A DNA stretch of 64,000 nt from contig JBDRRS010000006.1 in assembly GCA_043825615.1 (NCBI GenBank), positions 1 to 64,000 on the forward strand, written 5' to 3'. Both the position numbers and the translations under genes were made by a program. Source of the DNA: JBDRMV01 sp043825615. GTDB lineage: Bacteria > CG03. The notes under the pieces were generated by a model that saw nothing but the letters and a program-made list of their open reading frames with translations, was not told the DNA's origin and searched no databases. This document shows positions 1-8,637 of this stretch, in pieces. The first letter of the stretch is position 1; each line of letters opens with the position of its first letter.

Positions 1-80
1 GCCATGTCCATCTCCTTCACCTCCTGCTTTTATTGCCGGAGGTTATTTTAACTCTTCTGCCACAGCAGATATTCTGCTTC

Positions 81-139
81 GGTTAGGTTTTTAATGATTT
101 AACGGCTTTGCCTTGGGTTAGATTTTAGATGATTTAACG
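81..139. repeat. Imperfect direct repeat upstream of padR
   Basis: Two 24-bp copies, 81-104 and 116-139, both begin GGTTAG and end GATTTAACG and match at 21 of 24 positions, with 11 bp between them. They lie just upstream of the padR promoter. They could be a local duplication or tandem regulator sites. Nothing else recognisable was seen in bases 1-146. Confidence 0.55.
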
Positions 140-146
140 CGGGTAC

Positions 147-175
147 TTGACGGACTGTCAAAGGTTTACTATTCT
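147..175 (+). promoter_or_regulatory. Sigma-70-type promoter of padR operon
   Basis: A TTGACG -35 box (147-152) and a TATTCT -10 box (170-175) are separated by 17 bp. The -35 lies in a small inverted repeat, TTGAC-5-GTCAA (147-161). The -10 is overlapped by the 165-191 palindrome, so a regulator bound there would block RNA polymerase. Confidence 0.5.
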
Positions 176-191
176 ATGTTGGAATAGTAAA
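165..191. promoter_or_regulatory. Putative PadR operator
   Basis: TTTACTATTC (165-174), a 7-nt spacer and GAATAGTAAA (182-191) form a perfect 10-bp inverted repeat. It overlaps the -10 box and lies 24 bp before the padR start codon. A GTTGGAATA direct repeat (178-186 and 193-201) adds a possible third half-site. Autorepression by the adjacent PadR protein is inferred from position; PadR members commonly bind such palindromes. Confidence 0.6.
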
Positions 192-215
192 AGTTGGAAT
201 ACTTAAGGAGATGGT

Positions 216-773
216 ATGCTTAGAAATAAGCTTGTTGTTCTCGGGCTTTTAAGCGAGAACCCGAAACACGGTTATCAGATAATCAATGATATTAAGGAAA
301 GGTCCATGGATATATGGGCAAAGATTAATATTGCTTCCATTTATAATGCTCTAATCTCCTTTGAAAAGAAGAAATTTATTTCTGTAAAAATTGACCGGTC
401 CGGAAATATGCCCAAGAAGAAAGTGTACAGCATTACCAAAACAGGAATAAAAGAACTGCGCGGTATGGTTCAAAGAGGTCTTTCCCTGGCAGAGAAGGGT
501 AATAACGTGGTTTTCCTGCTGGCAATAGGGTTTATGCAGAATTTATCCACTAAAGAGGCATGCTTTTCTTTAAAAAAACGTAAACAGGAATTGGAACAAA
601 TCCTGGCTGTGGTGGAAAGCATACACAAAAAACACGATGGCATCATACCGTTTAACTGGATTTATATTATTAAGGATGCCCTGTGGCATATACGGCTGGA
701 CCTGAAGAAAATAAAGGAACTTATCAAAAAATTGGAAATAATGAAAAACTGGAATGAAGGCGGTAAGCCATAA
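216..773 (+). CDS. PadR family transcriptional regulator
   Basis: The 185-aa protein begins with a PadR-type winged helix (about residues 1-90). It has the characteristic stretch from the GLLSENPKHGYQI region through ASIYNALISFEKK and a wing around KKKVYSITKTG. An alpha-helical, basic C-terminal part (about 95-180) follows and probably mediates dimerisation. PadR proteins usually repress detoxification or efflux genes until a ligand binds. Here the gene heads a tolC-RND operon, and its stop overlaps the next start (TAATG), so it most likely controls that pump and itself through the palindrome at 165-191. The start at 216 follows AAGGAG (205-210). The ligand cannot be predicted. Confidence 0.88.
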   Translation: MLRNKLVVLGLLSENPKHGYQIINDIKERSMDIWAKINIASIYNALISFEKKKFISVKIDRSGNMPKKKVYSITKTGIKELRGMVQRGLSLAEKGNNVVFLLAIGFMQNLSTKEACFSLKKRKQELEQILAVVESIHKKHDGIIPFNWIYIIKDALWHIRLDLKKIKELIKKLEIMKNWNEGGKP

Positions 774-2218
774 TGTTGAAAAAAATACCGGTATGCGTCC
801 TGGCGCTGACGCTGTTCGGCGCGCAGGCAGAAGCCGCGGCGCTTAATATGGAGCAGTGTATTGAGATTGCAATCAGAAATAACTTCGGTCTGAAGAAAGC
901 CGAATACGATTACCTGTTTTCAAAGGAGGCGACAAAGCAGGTCCGGGCGCGGTACGACTCTGTTATAAGCGCCAGCGGCGGTCGGACGGACATAGAAAGC
1001 TCCGGGGCAAACCCTTTATACGGAGAAAAATCAATAACGGATAACTTCAGTCTCGGATTGAATAAAAAACTGCGAAACACCGGGGGTATGTTGTCTCTTA
1101 CGTGGAAGAACACAAGAACCGACAGCGATTCTATATTTGTTTCCCAGTTCGGCTCGCCCAATCCGTCCTTTGATTCCGACATGACATTATCCTATTCGCA
1201 GCCCCTTCTGAAAAATTTCAAAGGGAATAATGATAAGACCGCCATAGAAATATCGCAAATGGCGGAAAATATTGCAGCCACGTCCCTTAAACTTCAGATA
1301 AATATTCTGGTAAATAAAATAGAGAAGGCTTTTTTATCGTTGAATTTCGAGCGGGAAAATCTCAGAGCGCAGAAAACGTCGCTTGAACGTTCAAAAAAAC
1401 TTCTTAAGTTAAATAAGAAAAAGTTGGAAGACGGTCTTGTTGAAGAGGTGGATATTATTGCTACAGAGGCGGCAATAACAATGCATGAAGCAGCGCTCCT
1501 CGCCGCCGGGGATTCAGTTCTGAGCGCCGAGGATAATATCGGGAAGATAGCCGGACTGAAGGCGGATGCCAGGCTGAAATACAGGTTTATTTCCGAGGCG
1601 CATTCTAAATTCAAACATAAAGATGCTGCGCCGGAAGAAGTTGTTAAGACGGCTCTGTCGCTGAACCCCGCTTTAAAAATAATTGAAAATCAGATTGCTA
1701 TAAGTTCTCTTGAATGTAAAATACAGGAAAACGAGAAATTTCCCTCTCTCGATTTTGTAACTTCATACGGCCTCGGGAATACAGGGCCGTCATGGAGCGG
1801 CAATAACGATGCTTTAACATCAATGGATAACCCTGCATGGTATGTGGGGTTCAATTTAAACTATTTCCCGAAAAACAGTCTGGCAAAAAGTATGCTGAAG
1901 CAGAGGGAATACACCCGGGAAAAAAGCAGCGCCGACCTTGAAGACAAAAAATCGGAAATTATAACGGAGTGCAGGATTATTGCCAGAAGAATAAACACCG
2001 GCGCCCTGTACGTGGAAGCCGCGCGCAAGTCGTTGAACCTGCAGAAAAAGAAGCTTCAACTGGAAGAAATAAAGTTTAGCCAGGGGCGTTCTTCCATCCA
2101 GTGGCTCCTCAAATACCAGGATGATTTAAGCGAAGCGGAAGTAGGATACACCAGGGCTTTGACTGATTATTATATGGGCTGGGCTGACCTGAGATTGATT
2201 ACGGGGGGAGAAAGATGA
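773..2218 (+). CDS. TolC family outer membrane efflux protein
   Basis: This 481-aa protein has a signal peptide (about residues 1-22, ending AEAAA) and two outer-membrane-efflux-protein repeats rich in long amphipathic helices, as expected for the trimeric TolC channel-tunnel. It would provide the outer-membrane exit duct for the RND pump encoded next. The start overlaps the padR stop by one base, and the stop overlaps the RND start in an ATGA, so the three genes are translationally coupled. Length matches TolC homologues. It is a distant paralogue of the TolC-like protein at 11841, from which it differs too much to be a recent copy. Confidence 0.85.
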   Translation: MLKKIPVCVLALTLFGAQAEAAALNMEQCIEIAIRNNFGLKKAEYDYLFSKEATKQVRARYDSVISASGGRTDIESSGANPLYGEKSITDNFSLGLNKKLRNTGGMLSLTWKNTRTDSDSIFVSQFGSPNPSFDSDMTLSYSQPLLKNFKGNNDKTAIEISQMAENIAATSLKLQINILVNKIEKAFLSLNFERENLRAQKTSLERSKKLLKLNKKKLEDGLVEEVDIIATEAAITMHEAALLAAGDSVLSAEDNIGKIAGLKADARLKYRFISEAHSKFKHKDAAPEEVVKTALSLNPALKIIENQIAISSLECKIQENEKFPSLDFVTSYGLGNTGPSWSGNNDALTSMDNPAWYVGFNLNYFPKNSLAKSMLKQREYTREKSSADLEDKKSEIITECRIIARRINTGALYVEAARKSLNLQKKKLQLEEIKFSQGRSSIQWLLKYQDDLSEAEVGYTRALTDYYMGWADLRLITGGER

Positions 2219-5200
2219 GTATCGCTTCGTTTTCAATAAAACAGAAAGTTCTTGTCAATCTTCTGACGGCAGCCGCTATACTGGTGGGCGGCTACACGGC
2301 TTTCAACATGCAGAGAGAGGTTATGCCGGCGGTAGAGATAGATTATGTTTTCGTGATGACGTCCTATCCCGGAGCGTCCCCGCAGGAAGTGGAGAAACTT
2401 GTCACGATACCCATTGAAGACGCGCTGGACAATATAGACGGGATAGACCTGTTCAATTCGGTATCCCGCGAGGGTTTTTCGTTTGTTTTTATTGAACTTG
2501 AAGCGGACCTTCCCAACAGGGACAGGGTTATAAATAATATTTCAAGGGAGGTCGATAAGGTCTCTCTCCCCGACGATGCGGAGGATGCGGAGACGGAGGA
2601 ATTTGTTCTGGAGCACCCTCTTATAGAGGTGTCGTTTACGGGGAAGGGAATCCCTGAAGAAGAATTGAGAGGTTATGTAAAAGGTTTTGAGAATATAGTG
2701 AAGGGCATCGACGGCGTCGGCAGCATATCAAAAGTGGGATGGCGGGACAGGGAAGTATCCATTGAAATAAATCCCGAGAACCTCAAGAACTATTATGTTT
2801 CGCTTGCCCAGGTGATAGAAAGTATCCGTTCGCAGAACCTGAATCTGCCCGGCGGGAAACTCACTTCGGGGGGGAAGGAACTTATATTGAGGACAGTCGG
2901 TGAAATTGATGACCCGCAGGGTTTCGGCGAGATAATAATACGCACGAACGCCGACGGGAAATATCTTCAATTAAGGGATATCGCCGGCATAAAGGAAACT
3001 TTCGGGGAGCAGGAGATAATTTATAAGACCGACGGGAAGGTTTCCATAAACCTCACTCCGAAGAAGAAAAAAACCGGCGATACCATAAGCATAGTGGATG
3101 AGATAAAAAAAGCGGCCGCGGAATACAGGAAGACCATCCCCGATACCGTTTCCATAGATTACATAAACGACATGGCTTTTTATGTAAAGCGGCGTCTCAA
3201 TGTTCTTGTTTCAAACGGCATCTTGGGTATGACGCTTCTTTTAGGAACCCTTCTTCTTTTTCTCAACGTGAGAATTGCTCTTGTAACGGCGATAGGAATA
3301 CCTTTTGCTTTTCTCACCGCTCTGCTTTTTATGTCCTTTTTCGGCGTGAGCATGAATATGATTACGATGTTCGGGCTGATACTGGTGCTCGGTATGATAG
3401 TGGACGATGCGATAGTTGTATCGGAAAATGTTTACAGATATATGGAAGAAGGTATGCCGCCGCGCGAAGCCGCGGTCAAGGGCTCTGACGAAGTCGCAGC
3501 GCCTGTCACGACGACGATACTTACCACTGCGGCGGCTTTCCTCCCGCTTATGTTTGTAGCGGGCATAATGGGTAAGTTCCTCAAAGCTTTTCCGCTGGCG
3601 GTTATTGCCTGCCTTTCGGCATCGCTGTTTGAGGCGCTGGTGATACTTCCTTCGCATCTGGCTGAGTGGGTAAAGCCCCTTAAAAGCATTTCGGGAAAAG
3701 AAAAAACTACGGAATCTGCTGCTAAGGCATCGAACCTGCTTGTAAGGATAATAAGTATGCCGCTCGGGTTTTTGAAGACATTAAGCCATTACTTTTTTTC
3801 GCATGACAGGAAAGGGAGCGAAACGGGATGGTTCAGGAAACTTCTTTACGGGTACAAGAAGGTTCTGATATTCAGCCTTAACAGGCGGTATAAGATGGTC
3901 GCGGGGGCTGGCATAGTTCTTTTCCTGATGATTGGATTGGCGGTTAAGTTCCTGCCTTTCAAAATGTTCCCGAGCATGGTGGAGATATTTTACGCGCGCC
4001 TTGAAATGGAGGAGGGGTCTTCTCTCACCGAGACAAACAGGGCGATGACCGCGGTGGAAGAAAGCATAATGTCCCTGCCCGAGGGCGAGCTTTTGAATGT
4101 TACGACAACCGTCGGTTATCTGGGCGATATCGGCGGCGGCCCTTTTGACAAGCACGGGACAAAATACGCGCAGTGTGTCGTCTATCTTACGCCGGAAAGC
4201 GCCCGCCCGAGGGGAGCGGCGGCAATAATAGAAAGTTTAAGAAAGGATGTTAAAGCGAAAAAGATAGATGGTATAGCGAGCATAGAATTTGAGACGGTCA
4301 GGGACGGCCCGCCTATAGGCAAGCCCGTTTCGATTGACGTGCGCGGACCGGAGTTCGGCCCCCTTGAAAAGATAGCCGGAGAGATGAAAAAATACATGGA
4401 AACGGTGGACGGCCTCGTGGATATAAAAGACAATTACGAACTGGACAAGGAAGAGATACAGATAAATATTGATAAGAAGGCAGCCGCGCGAATGGGCCTT
4501 ACGGTAAGGCAGATAGCTTTGACAATAAGGTACGCCTACGAGGGCGGCGTTGCCACGACCATGAGGAAAGGAGACGAGGATATGGATGTGGTCGTGAGGA
4601 TTCCGGAGAGCGCCAGGAATGATCCGGATACTCTCAGGAAGCTTACTATTCCCAACAATGCGGGCAGGCTTATAAAGCTCGGTAAAGTCGCGTCATTTCA
4701 GAAATATCAGGGTATAGGCCGCCTGAGCCACAAAGACGGAGAGCGGACAATAACCATAACGGCGAATCTTAACGAGGACAAGCTGACGGCTGTCGCGGCG
4801 ACCCGGAATGTAATGAGCAGGTTCAAGGACATAAGCATCAGGTATCCCGGATGCCGGCTTGTAAGCGGCGGAGAGTTCAAGGATACACAGGAGTCCATAC
4901 AGTCGATGTTCAAAGCTTTTGCCGCGGCTTTTTTGCTCATATATATCATACTCGCGACCCAGTTCCGTTCGTTCATCCAGCCGTTCATAATAATGGTTTC
5001 GGTGCCGTTCGGCATGGTGGGGGTCACTATTGCGCTCTACGTTCACGGCGAGCCGATGGGTATAATAGCCATGTTCGGTATGATAGGCCTGACAGGTGTT
5101 GTTGTAAACGATTCACTGATACTCGTGGATTTTATCAATAAGATGCGCGAAAGAGGAATGGATACTTACCAGGCTATCCGCACGGCCGGAGCGACGAGGT

Positions 5201-5418
5201 TAAGGCCAATTCTGCTTACGTCCATTACCACCATCATAGCCCTGATGCCGCTGATATACGGCGTCGGCGGGGAGGAACCCTTTCTTGTTCCAGCGGCGAT
5301 CGCTATGGCTTACGGTCTTCTCGCGGCAACTTTCCTTACGCTGGTCTTAGTCCCCTGCATTTATCTGATTACTGAAGATATCCTGACCCGCTTTTTTCCC
5401 GGGCGCCGTTCTGTGTAA
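2215..5418 (+). CDS. RND (AcrB/HAE1-type) efflux transporter
   Basis: The 1067-aa inner-membrane proton-driven exporter has the standard RND plan: a first membrane helix near residues 10-30, two large periplasmic loops, and helix bundles at about 330-480 and 860-1055. Helix 4 carries GMIVDD at 393-398, the proton-relay aspartate pair. The helix-10 motif reads GVVVND (961-966), with Asn where E. coli AcrB has its relay Lys, as in one subfamily of bacterial RND pumps. The gene overlaps tolC by 4 bp. The operon has no gene for the periplasmic adaptor (AcrA/MexA type) that AcrB-class pumps normally require. Substrate unknown; PadR control suggests a toxic small molecule. Confidence 0.9.
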   Translation: MSIASFSIKQKVLVNLLTAAAILVGGYTAFNMQREVMPAVEIDYVFVMTSYPGASPQEVEKLVTIPIEDALDNIDGIDLFNSVSREGFSFVFIELEADLPNRDRVINNISREVDKVSLPDDAEDAETEEFVLEHPLIEVSFTGKGIPEEELRGYVKGFENIVKGIDGVGSISKVGWRDREVSIEINPENLKNYYVSLAQVIESIRSQNLNLPGGKLTSGGKELILRTVGEIDDPQGFGEIIIRTNADGKYLQLRDIAGIKETFGEQEIIYKTDGKVSINLTPKKKKTGDTISIVDEIKKAAAEYRKTIPDTVSIDYINDMAFYVKRRLNVLVSNGILGMTLLLGTLLLFLNVRIALVTAIGIPFAFLTALLFMSFFGVSMNMITMFGLILVLGMIVDDAIVVSENVYRYMEEGMPPREAAVKGSDEVAAPVTTTILTTAAAFLPLMFVAGIMGKFLKAFPLAVIACLSASLFEALVILPSHLAEWVKPLKSISGKEKTTESAAKASNLLVRIISMPLGFLKTLSHYFFSHDRKGSETGWFRKLLYGYKKVLIFSLNRRYKMVAGAGIVLFLMIGLAVKFLPFKMFPSMVEIFYARLEMEEGSSLTETNRAMTAVEESIMSLPEGELLNVTTTVGYLGDIGGGPFDKHGTKYAQCVVYLTPESARPRGAAAIIESLRKDVKAKKIDGIASIEFETVRDGPPIGKPVSIDVRGPEFGPLEKIAGEMKKYMETVDGLVDIKDNYELDKEEIQINIDKKAAARMGLTVRQIALTIRYAYEGGVATTMRKGDEDMDVVVRIPESARNDPDTLRKLTIPNNAGRLIKLGKVASFQKYQGIGRLSHKDGERTITITANLNEDKLTAVAATRNVMSRFKDISIRYPGCRLVSGGEFKDTQESIQSMFKAFAAAFLLIYIILATQFRSFIQPFIIMVSVPFGMVGVTIALYVHGEPMGIIAMFGMIGLTGVVVNDSLILVDFINKMRERGMDTYQAIRTAGATRLRPILLTSITTIIALMPLIYGVGGEEPFLVPAAIAMAYGLLAATFLTLVLVPCIYLITEDILTRFFPGRRSV

Positions 5419-5419
5419 T

Positions 5420-5532
5420 TGTCATTGCGACCACGAGCGAAGCGTGGTGGGAAGCAATCTCGGTTTTATCGCTCGGGATAAACTCTGCAATCTCTGAGAT
5501 TGCCACGAGTCCTTCGGACTCTCGCAATGACA
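5420..5532. repeat. Palindromic TCATTGCGA intergenic element
   Basis: A 113-bp palindromic element starts 2 bp after the RND stop. Terminal inverted repeats are TGTCATTGCGA (5420-5430) and TCGCAATGACA (5522-5532). Inside are three small hairpins: CCACG...CGTGG (5431-5447), GCAATCTC/GAGATTGC (5487-5503) and GAGTCC/GGACTC (5507-5521). Elements with the TCATTGCGA signature are known as dispersed intergenic repeats in unrelated bacteria. It could act as a terminator of the RND operon or be a MITE/REP-like mobile repeat. Confidence 0.75.
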
Positions 5533-5564
5533 CAAAAATACGTCACCGAATTTACGAACGAACC

Positions 5565-5669
5565 CTATATTAAGCAAACCAGTTTTTTGTTTTCAAACAT
5601 CTTAACAAGTATTAGCATTACGGTCACTTCAATCAGAACGCCCGCAACTGTCGCAGGGGCATAAAGCCG
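5565..5669 (-). pseudogene. Fossil 3' end of an Acr3-type arsenite transporter gene
   Basis: Read on the minus strand, about 30 codons ending in TAG (5565-5567) give ATVAGVLIEVTVMLILVK and then a short tail. The matching C-terminus of the intact Acr3 protein (gene at 33237) reads ATVVGVLIEVPVMLMLVR. The nucleotide sequences also align visibly (5600-5655 against about 33277-33340). No upstream part of the gene is present: the reading runs into the 3' end of the next gene. It is therefore a truncated remnant of a second acr3 copy. Confidence 0.7.
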
Positions 5670-5698
5670 CGCAGGAAATAAAATGGCTGCCCCCGGTT

Positions 5699-6676
5699 TT
5701 ACCCGAATTGCATCTCGATACGGAAGGTTATTGCGGGAACAGCGTTATACTCTCCCCGGTCATCGCGCGGCCAGGAAATTTCCGGCGCGATTTCATAAAA
5801 AAGCCATTCGCGATAGAAGTTGCTTCTGAAGCGTATTCCCGCCCTGTAACTCAGAATCTCCGTATCGGTTCCGGACATGCCGGCGTCATACGATAAAGCA
5901 TATTTTTTTGATAGATGGTGTTGAAACCCTAATGAAGAGCCCCAGGCATAGTCAATGGCCGGATCTTCAAACGTAACTGAATTGCTCCACCGGATAAGGT
6001 TTGATTCGGAGAATAATTTTTCAAAATCAAGCTGCGCTGTTTCTTTCCATCCTTTTAGGTTCCGCCACAGAGCCGTTCCCGTAAACCGGACTTGAGCCGC
6101 CGCGGCTATAGGTACGGTGTGCCTGTATCGCGCGCGAACATATGGTTCCATCGGTCTTTTAAGTTTTATGCCGCTGTCAAAATGCAGCTTCGAGACCATG
6201 GTATAAATAAGGTTATACCGCAGACCCATATTGAGGCGCTCGCGTTCCCTGCTTTTTACAAAGCCCGGTTCAGCCAGATTGCCGGGCAGAAGTTCCTCCG
6301 GCTCTTCTTCCTCATCTCCCGTAATGATTAATTTTAATTTTTTACTTGCTTTCGGCAGACGTACATTTGCGTGGAAAAAAGTGCGGAGAGAATAATGCCC
6401 GCCTTCTTCCCAGCGCAACTCCTTGCGCCATCTGAGAGATGAAGTTACCGGTTCCTCGTCAAGAGTTCTCTCGTCGCTGAAGAAGTTATCAAACCATGCC
6501 ACCGGCCCGTACATATTTTTTACGACAAATTTATGGGTGTGATCCAGCAATGTATCCTGCGTATCATTGACACTCAAATTTTCCCGGGCGACCGGTTCAG
6601 CGCATACGCGAAAAACAAAAAACGGGAAAAAAAGACAAGCAAATAAATGGTTATGGTGTTTTTTCAATGGTTTCAT
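5699..6676 (-). CDS. Uncharacterised outer-membrane beta-barrel protein
   Basis: This 325-aa protein has a Sec signal peptide (about residues 1-26, ending RVCA). The rest is rich in alternating hydrophobic/aromatic strands and ends in an aromatic-rich strand (RIEMQFG), as typical for outer-membrane barrels. A charged, acidic insertion near residue 120 (DEEEEPEELL) probably forms a loop. It resembles DUF2490-like barrels in general character, but no specific family is claimed. It stands alone, convergent with the RND operon and divergent from the CpxP-like gene. The 3' end abuts the acr3 fossil. Function unknown. Confidence 0.6.
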   Translation of the reverse strand: MKPLKKHHNHLFACLFFPFFVFRVCAEPVARENLSVNDTQDTLLDHTHKFVVKNMYGPVAWFDNFFSDERTLDEEPVTSSLRWRKELRWEEGGHYSLRTFFHANVRLPKASKKLKLIITGDEEEEPEELLPGNLAEPGFVKSRERERLNMGLRYNLIYTMVSKLHFDSGIKLKRPMEPYVRARYRHTVPIAAAAQVRFTGTALWRNLKGWKETAQLDFEKLFSESNLIRWSNSVTFEDPAIDYAWGSSLGFQHHLSKKYALSYDAGMSGTDTEILSYRAGIRFRSNFYREWLFYEIAPEISWPRDDRGEYNAVPAITFRIEMQFG

Positions 6677-6710
6677 AGTATAAAAAAACGGCGGCGGAGG
6701 AAAGTCCGGG

Positions 6711-6740
6711 TTGCCGCATCGAGGTCTTGTAACTTATAAC
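6711..6740 (+). promoter_or_regulatory. Possible promoter of CpxP-like gene
   Basis: TTGCCG (6711-6716) and TATAAC (6735-6740) are spaced by 18 bp, about 85 bp upstream of the CpxP-like start. The match to consensus is moderate and no regulator site was recognised. Confidence 0.3.
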
Positions 6741-6825
6741 TGAATTGCTGCGTCTAAAGAGAGAGAAAAAGTAACAGGGGAACAAGATAACAATGAAGAG
6801 AGAAGATGGCGAAAGGGAGGTAAAA

Positions 6826-7350
6826 ATGAAAAGAATTTTACGGCTGGCGGCGGTTGTTTTAATGGTTTGTTCTTTCAGTTCTTTTCTTATGGCAAAAGAG
6901 CCGGAGAAGAGAGAAGAAAGAGGAAGTATGAAAATGTGTTCCCGCATGAAGATGAGAGGAAAAAAGTGCGGGCATCAGGGAAGGAGACAGGATTTCTTAA
7001 CAAAAATCATTTGCATGGCGGAAGAACTGGGTCTTTCAGAAAAACAGATTGAAGAAATCAGAAAAATCAAAAAAGAACAGGCGCATTACCTGATTGACAG
7101 GAAAGATGAACTGTCGGGTTTGAAATTAAAACTCAGTAAATTGCAGAAGGATGAAACCGGTTCTTTAGATGAAGCCAAAACATTAATCTTCAAAATCAAT
7201 GAGGTAAAAGCAGAGTTGCAGTTCAAACAGTTCGAAACACGGAGAAAAGTCCTTGCGCAACTGACGGCAGAACAGAAATCTAAGTTTGAAGAGATGAAGA
7301 AAGGAAGAAAAATGTGTCCCGATAAAATGAAAGGAAAGCGCAAAAAATAA
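6826..7350 (+). CDS. CpxP/Spy/ZraP-like periplasmic LTXXQ protein
   Basis: The 174-aa protein has a signal peptide (about residues 1-23) and a Met/Cys/Lys-rich segment with MKMCSRMKMRGKKCGH, a plausible metal-binding stretch. An all-helical domain follows with two LTXXQ-like motifs, LGLSEKQIEEI and LTAEQKSKFEEM. Members such as Spy, CpxP, ZraP and CnrX are periplasmic chaperones or metal sensors. The ATG at 6826 is preferred because GGGAGG lies 5 nt upstream; an in-frame ATG at 6793 lacks a ribosome site and would add a charged extension before the signal peptide. The C-terminus is strongly basic. Role probably in envelope or metal stress. Confidence 0.75.
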   Translation: MKRILRLAAVVLMVCSFSSFLMAKEPEKREERGSMKMCSRMKMRGKKCGHQGRRQDFLTKIICMAEELGLSEKQIEEIRKIKKEQAHYLIDRKDELSGLKLKLSKLQKDETGSLDEAKTLIFKINEVKAELQFKQFETRRKVLAQLTAEQKSKFEEMKKGRKMCPDKMKGKRKK

Positions 7351-7489
7351 AACAGCGCTGCGCCCGTCTGAGTTTCCTTTGCGGGCAAGAATGCTGTATA
7401 ATAATAACTTCAGGATAAAAAGATAAAGGATAATTCCGAACAGGGATGCCGGCGGGGTTAAGCCCGTCCGGCCGAAGAAGGGGGAATAA

Positions 7490-7948
7490 GTGGGTAAGAA
7501 GATATTCATGAGTATCGGCATTATTTTCCTGTCGGGCGTTTCCGGATATTTTATTTTTGCCGAAACAGGGGAAATCAGGAAAAGATTTAAAAGGGGAGTT
7601 GAATACACCAACCAGGAAAAATACGATAAAGCCATTCTTGAGTTTACCCAGATAATCACGGACGATAAAGATTATGCCAGCGCCTATCTGGCTCTCGGGA
7701 TTGTTTATATCAACAAGAAAATGGAAAAGGAAGCGGTCGTCCTGCTGGAAAAGGCGATTGAATTGGCCCCCGGCAATAAAAAAGCGTATTTTATTCTGGC
7801 GCGGCTCCATGAAAAATTGGAAAATGATAAAAAGGCGGTTCGAATCTGGGAAAAATATCTTACGCTGAAGCCGGACGGCAGACACGAAAAAATAGCGAAA
7901 AAGCATTTGAAGAGATTAAATGAAAAAATTAAAGTCAAAATTAAATAA
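7490..7948 (+). CDS. Small TPR-repeat protein, periplasmic or membrane-anchored
   Basis: The 152-aa product has an N-terminal hydrophobic signal/anchor (about residues 4-22) and about three TPR units from residue 35. Recognisable pieces are AYLALGIVYI, AVVLLEKAIELAPGN and AYFILARLHEKLEN. It starts with GTG at 7490, supported by a GGGGGA ribosome site. TPR proteins mediate protein contacts. The gene overlaps the CsgG-like lipoprotein gene by 29 bp and precedes the second RND/TolC pair. It may therefore belong to an envelope complex with them, but no direct evidence exists. Confidence 0.7.
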   Translation: MGKKIFMSIGIIFLSGVSGYFIFAETGEIRKRFKRGVEYTNQEKYDKAILEFTQIITDDKDYASAYLALGIVYINKKMEKEAVVLLEKAIELAPGNKKAYFILARLHEKLENDKKAVRIWEKYLTLKPDGRHEKIAKKHLKRLNEKIKVKIK

Positions 7949-8579
7949 AACCGGAGATTTCAGACCGTCGAGCGAAAAAAGATTTTTTCTTTTATTTCTG
8001 GGTTTTGCTCTTGCAACCTGCGCTGTTCTTACCGGCTGCGCGATAAAAGTGGCGGTTAGGCGCGATTATGACTTCAAAAAGATTGAACGGATTGGCGTGC
8101 TGGCGTTTGACAATTCCCAAATCCAGTATTTCTCCTCTTCCGACCCGGGGAATGCGGTAGCCGATGAATTTGTATTCCAGTTCATAAGCAGAGGCATAAA
8201 AGTCGTGGAACGTTCCCGTATTCAAAGTATACTCCAGGAGCAAAATCTGTGGAAAAGCGGCAATATCGACCCCGCTACAATAAAAGAAATGGGGAAAATC
8301 CTCGGAGTGGACGCGTTAATTATGGGGACTGTGACCAGATACATCCCGAACAGGAAAGAGAGAATTTATGTGGCGGACGACCAGGGGAAGGTCAAGGAGG
8401 AGATTTTTCTGGTGGATGCGGAAGCGGGTGTCAATGCAAGAATGGTTGACGTGGTGACAGGGGAAGTTGTATGGGCAGGTTCATACACGTATGATTCTTT
8501 TTATATGGATACCGCAATAAGACAGGTTGTCAGCACCCTGCTTGATTCGCTGAAAGATATATGGCTGATTGCGGATTAA
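7920..8579 (+). CDS. CsgG-like (FlgO/LpoB-like fold) lipoprotein
   Basis: The 219-aa protein has a long basic N-terminus, a hydrophobic stretch and a lipobox LTGC near residues 37-40, so it is probably lipidated. The body matches the CsgG/LpoB/GNA1162 type of fold: an IGVLAFDN strand, a helix leading to VVERSRIQSILQEQ, then LGVDALIMGTVTRY and a C-terminal helix. CsgG itself forms an outer-membrane pore, but this short form is more like the regulatory or assembly lipoproteins. The start codon lies inside the TPR gene, so the two are coupled. Two larger proteins with the same kind of domain occur at 58098 and 62357. Confidence 0.75.
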   Translation: MKKLKSKLNKTGDFRPSSEKRFFLLFLGFALATCAVLTGCAIKVAVRRDYDFKKIERIGVLAFDNSQIQYFSSSDPGNAVADEFVFQFISRGIKVVERSRIQSILQEQNLWKSGNIDPATIKEMGKILGVDALIMGTVTRYIPNRKERIYVADDQGKVKEEIFLVDAEAGVNARMVDVVTGEVVWAGSYTYDSFYMDTAIRQVVSTLLDSLKDIWLIAD

Positions 8580-8637
8580 TGGTTAAAAAAGCATAATATG
8601 CGGGCACTTACAGTTGTCTGAATTATAGAAAGAAACT

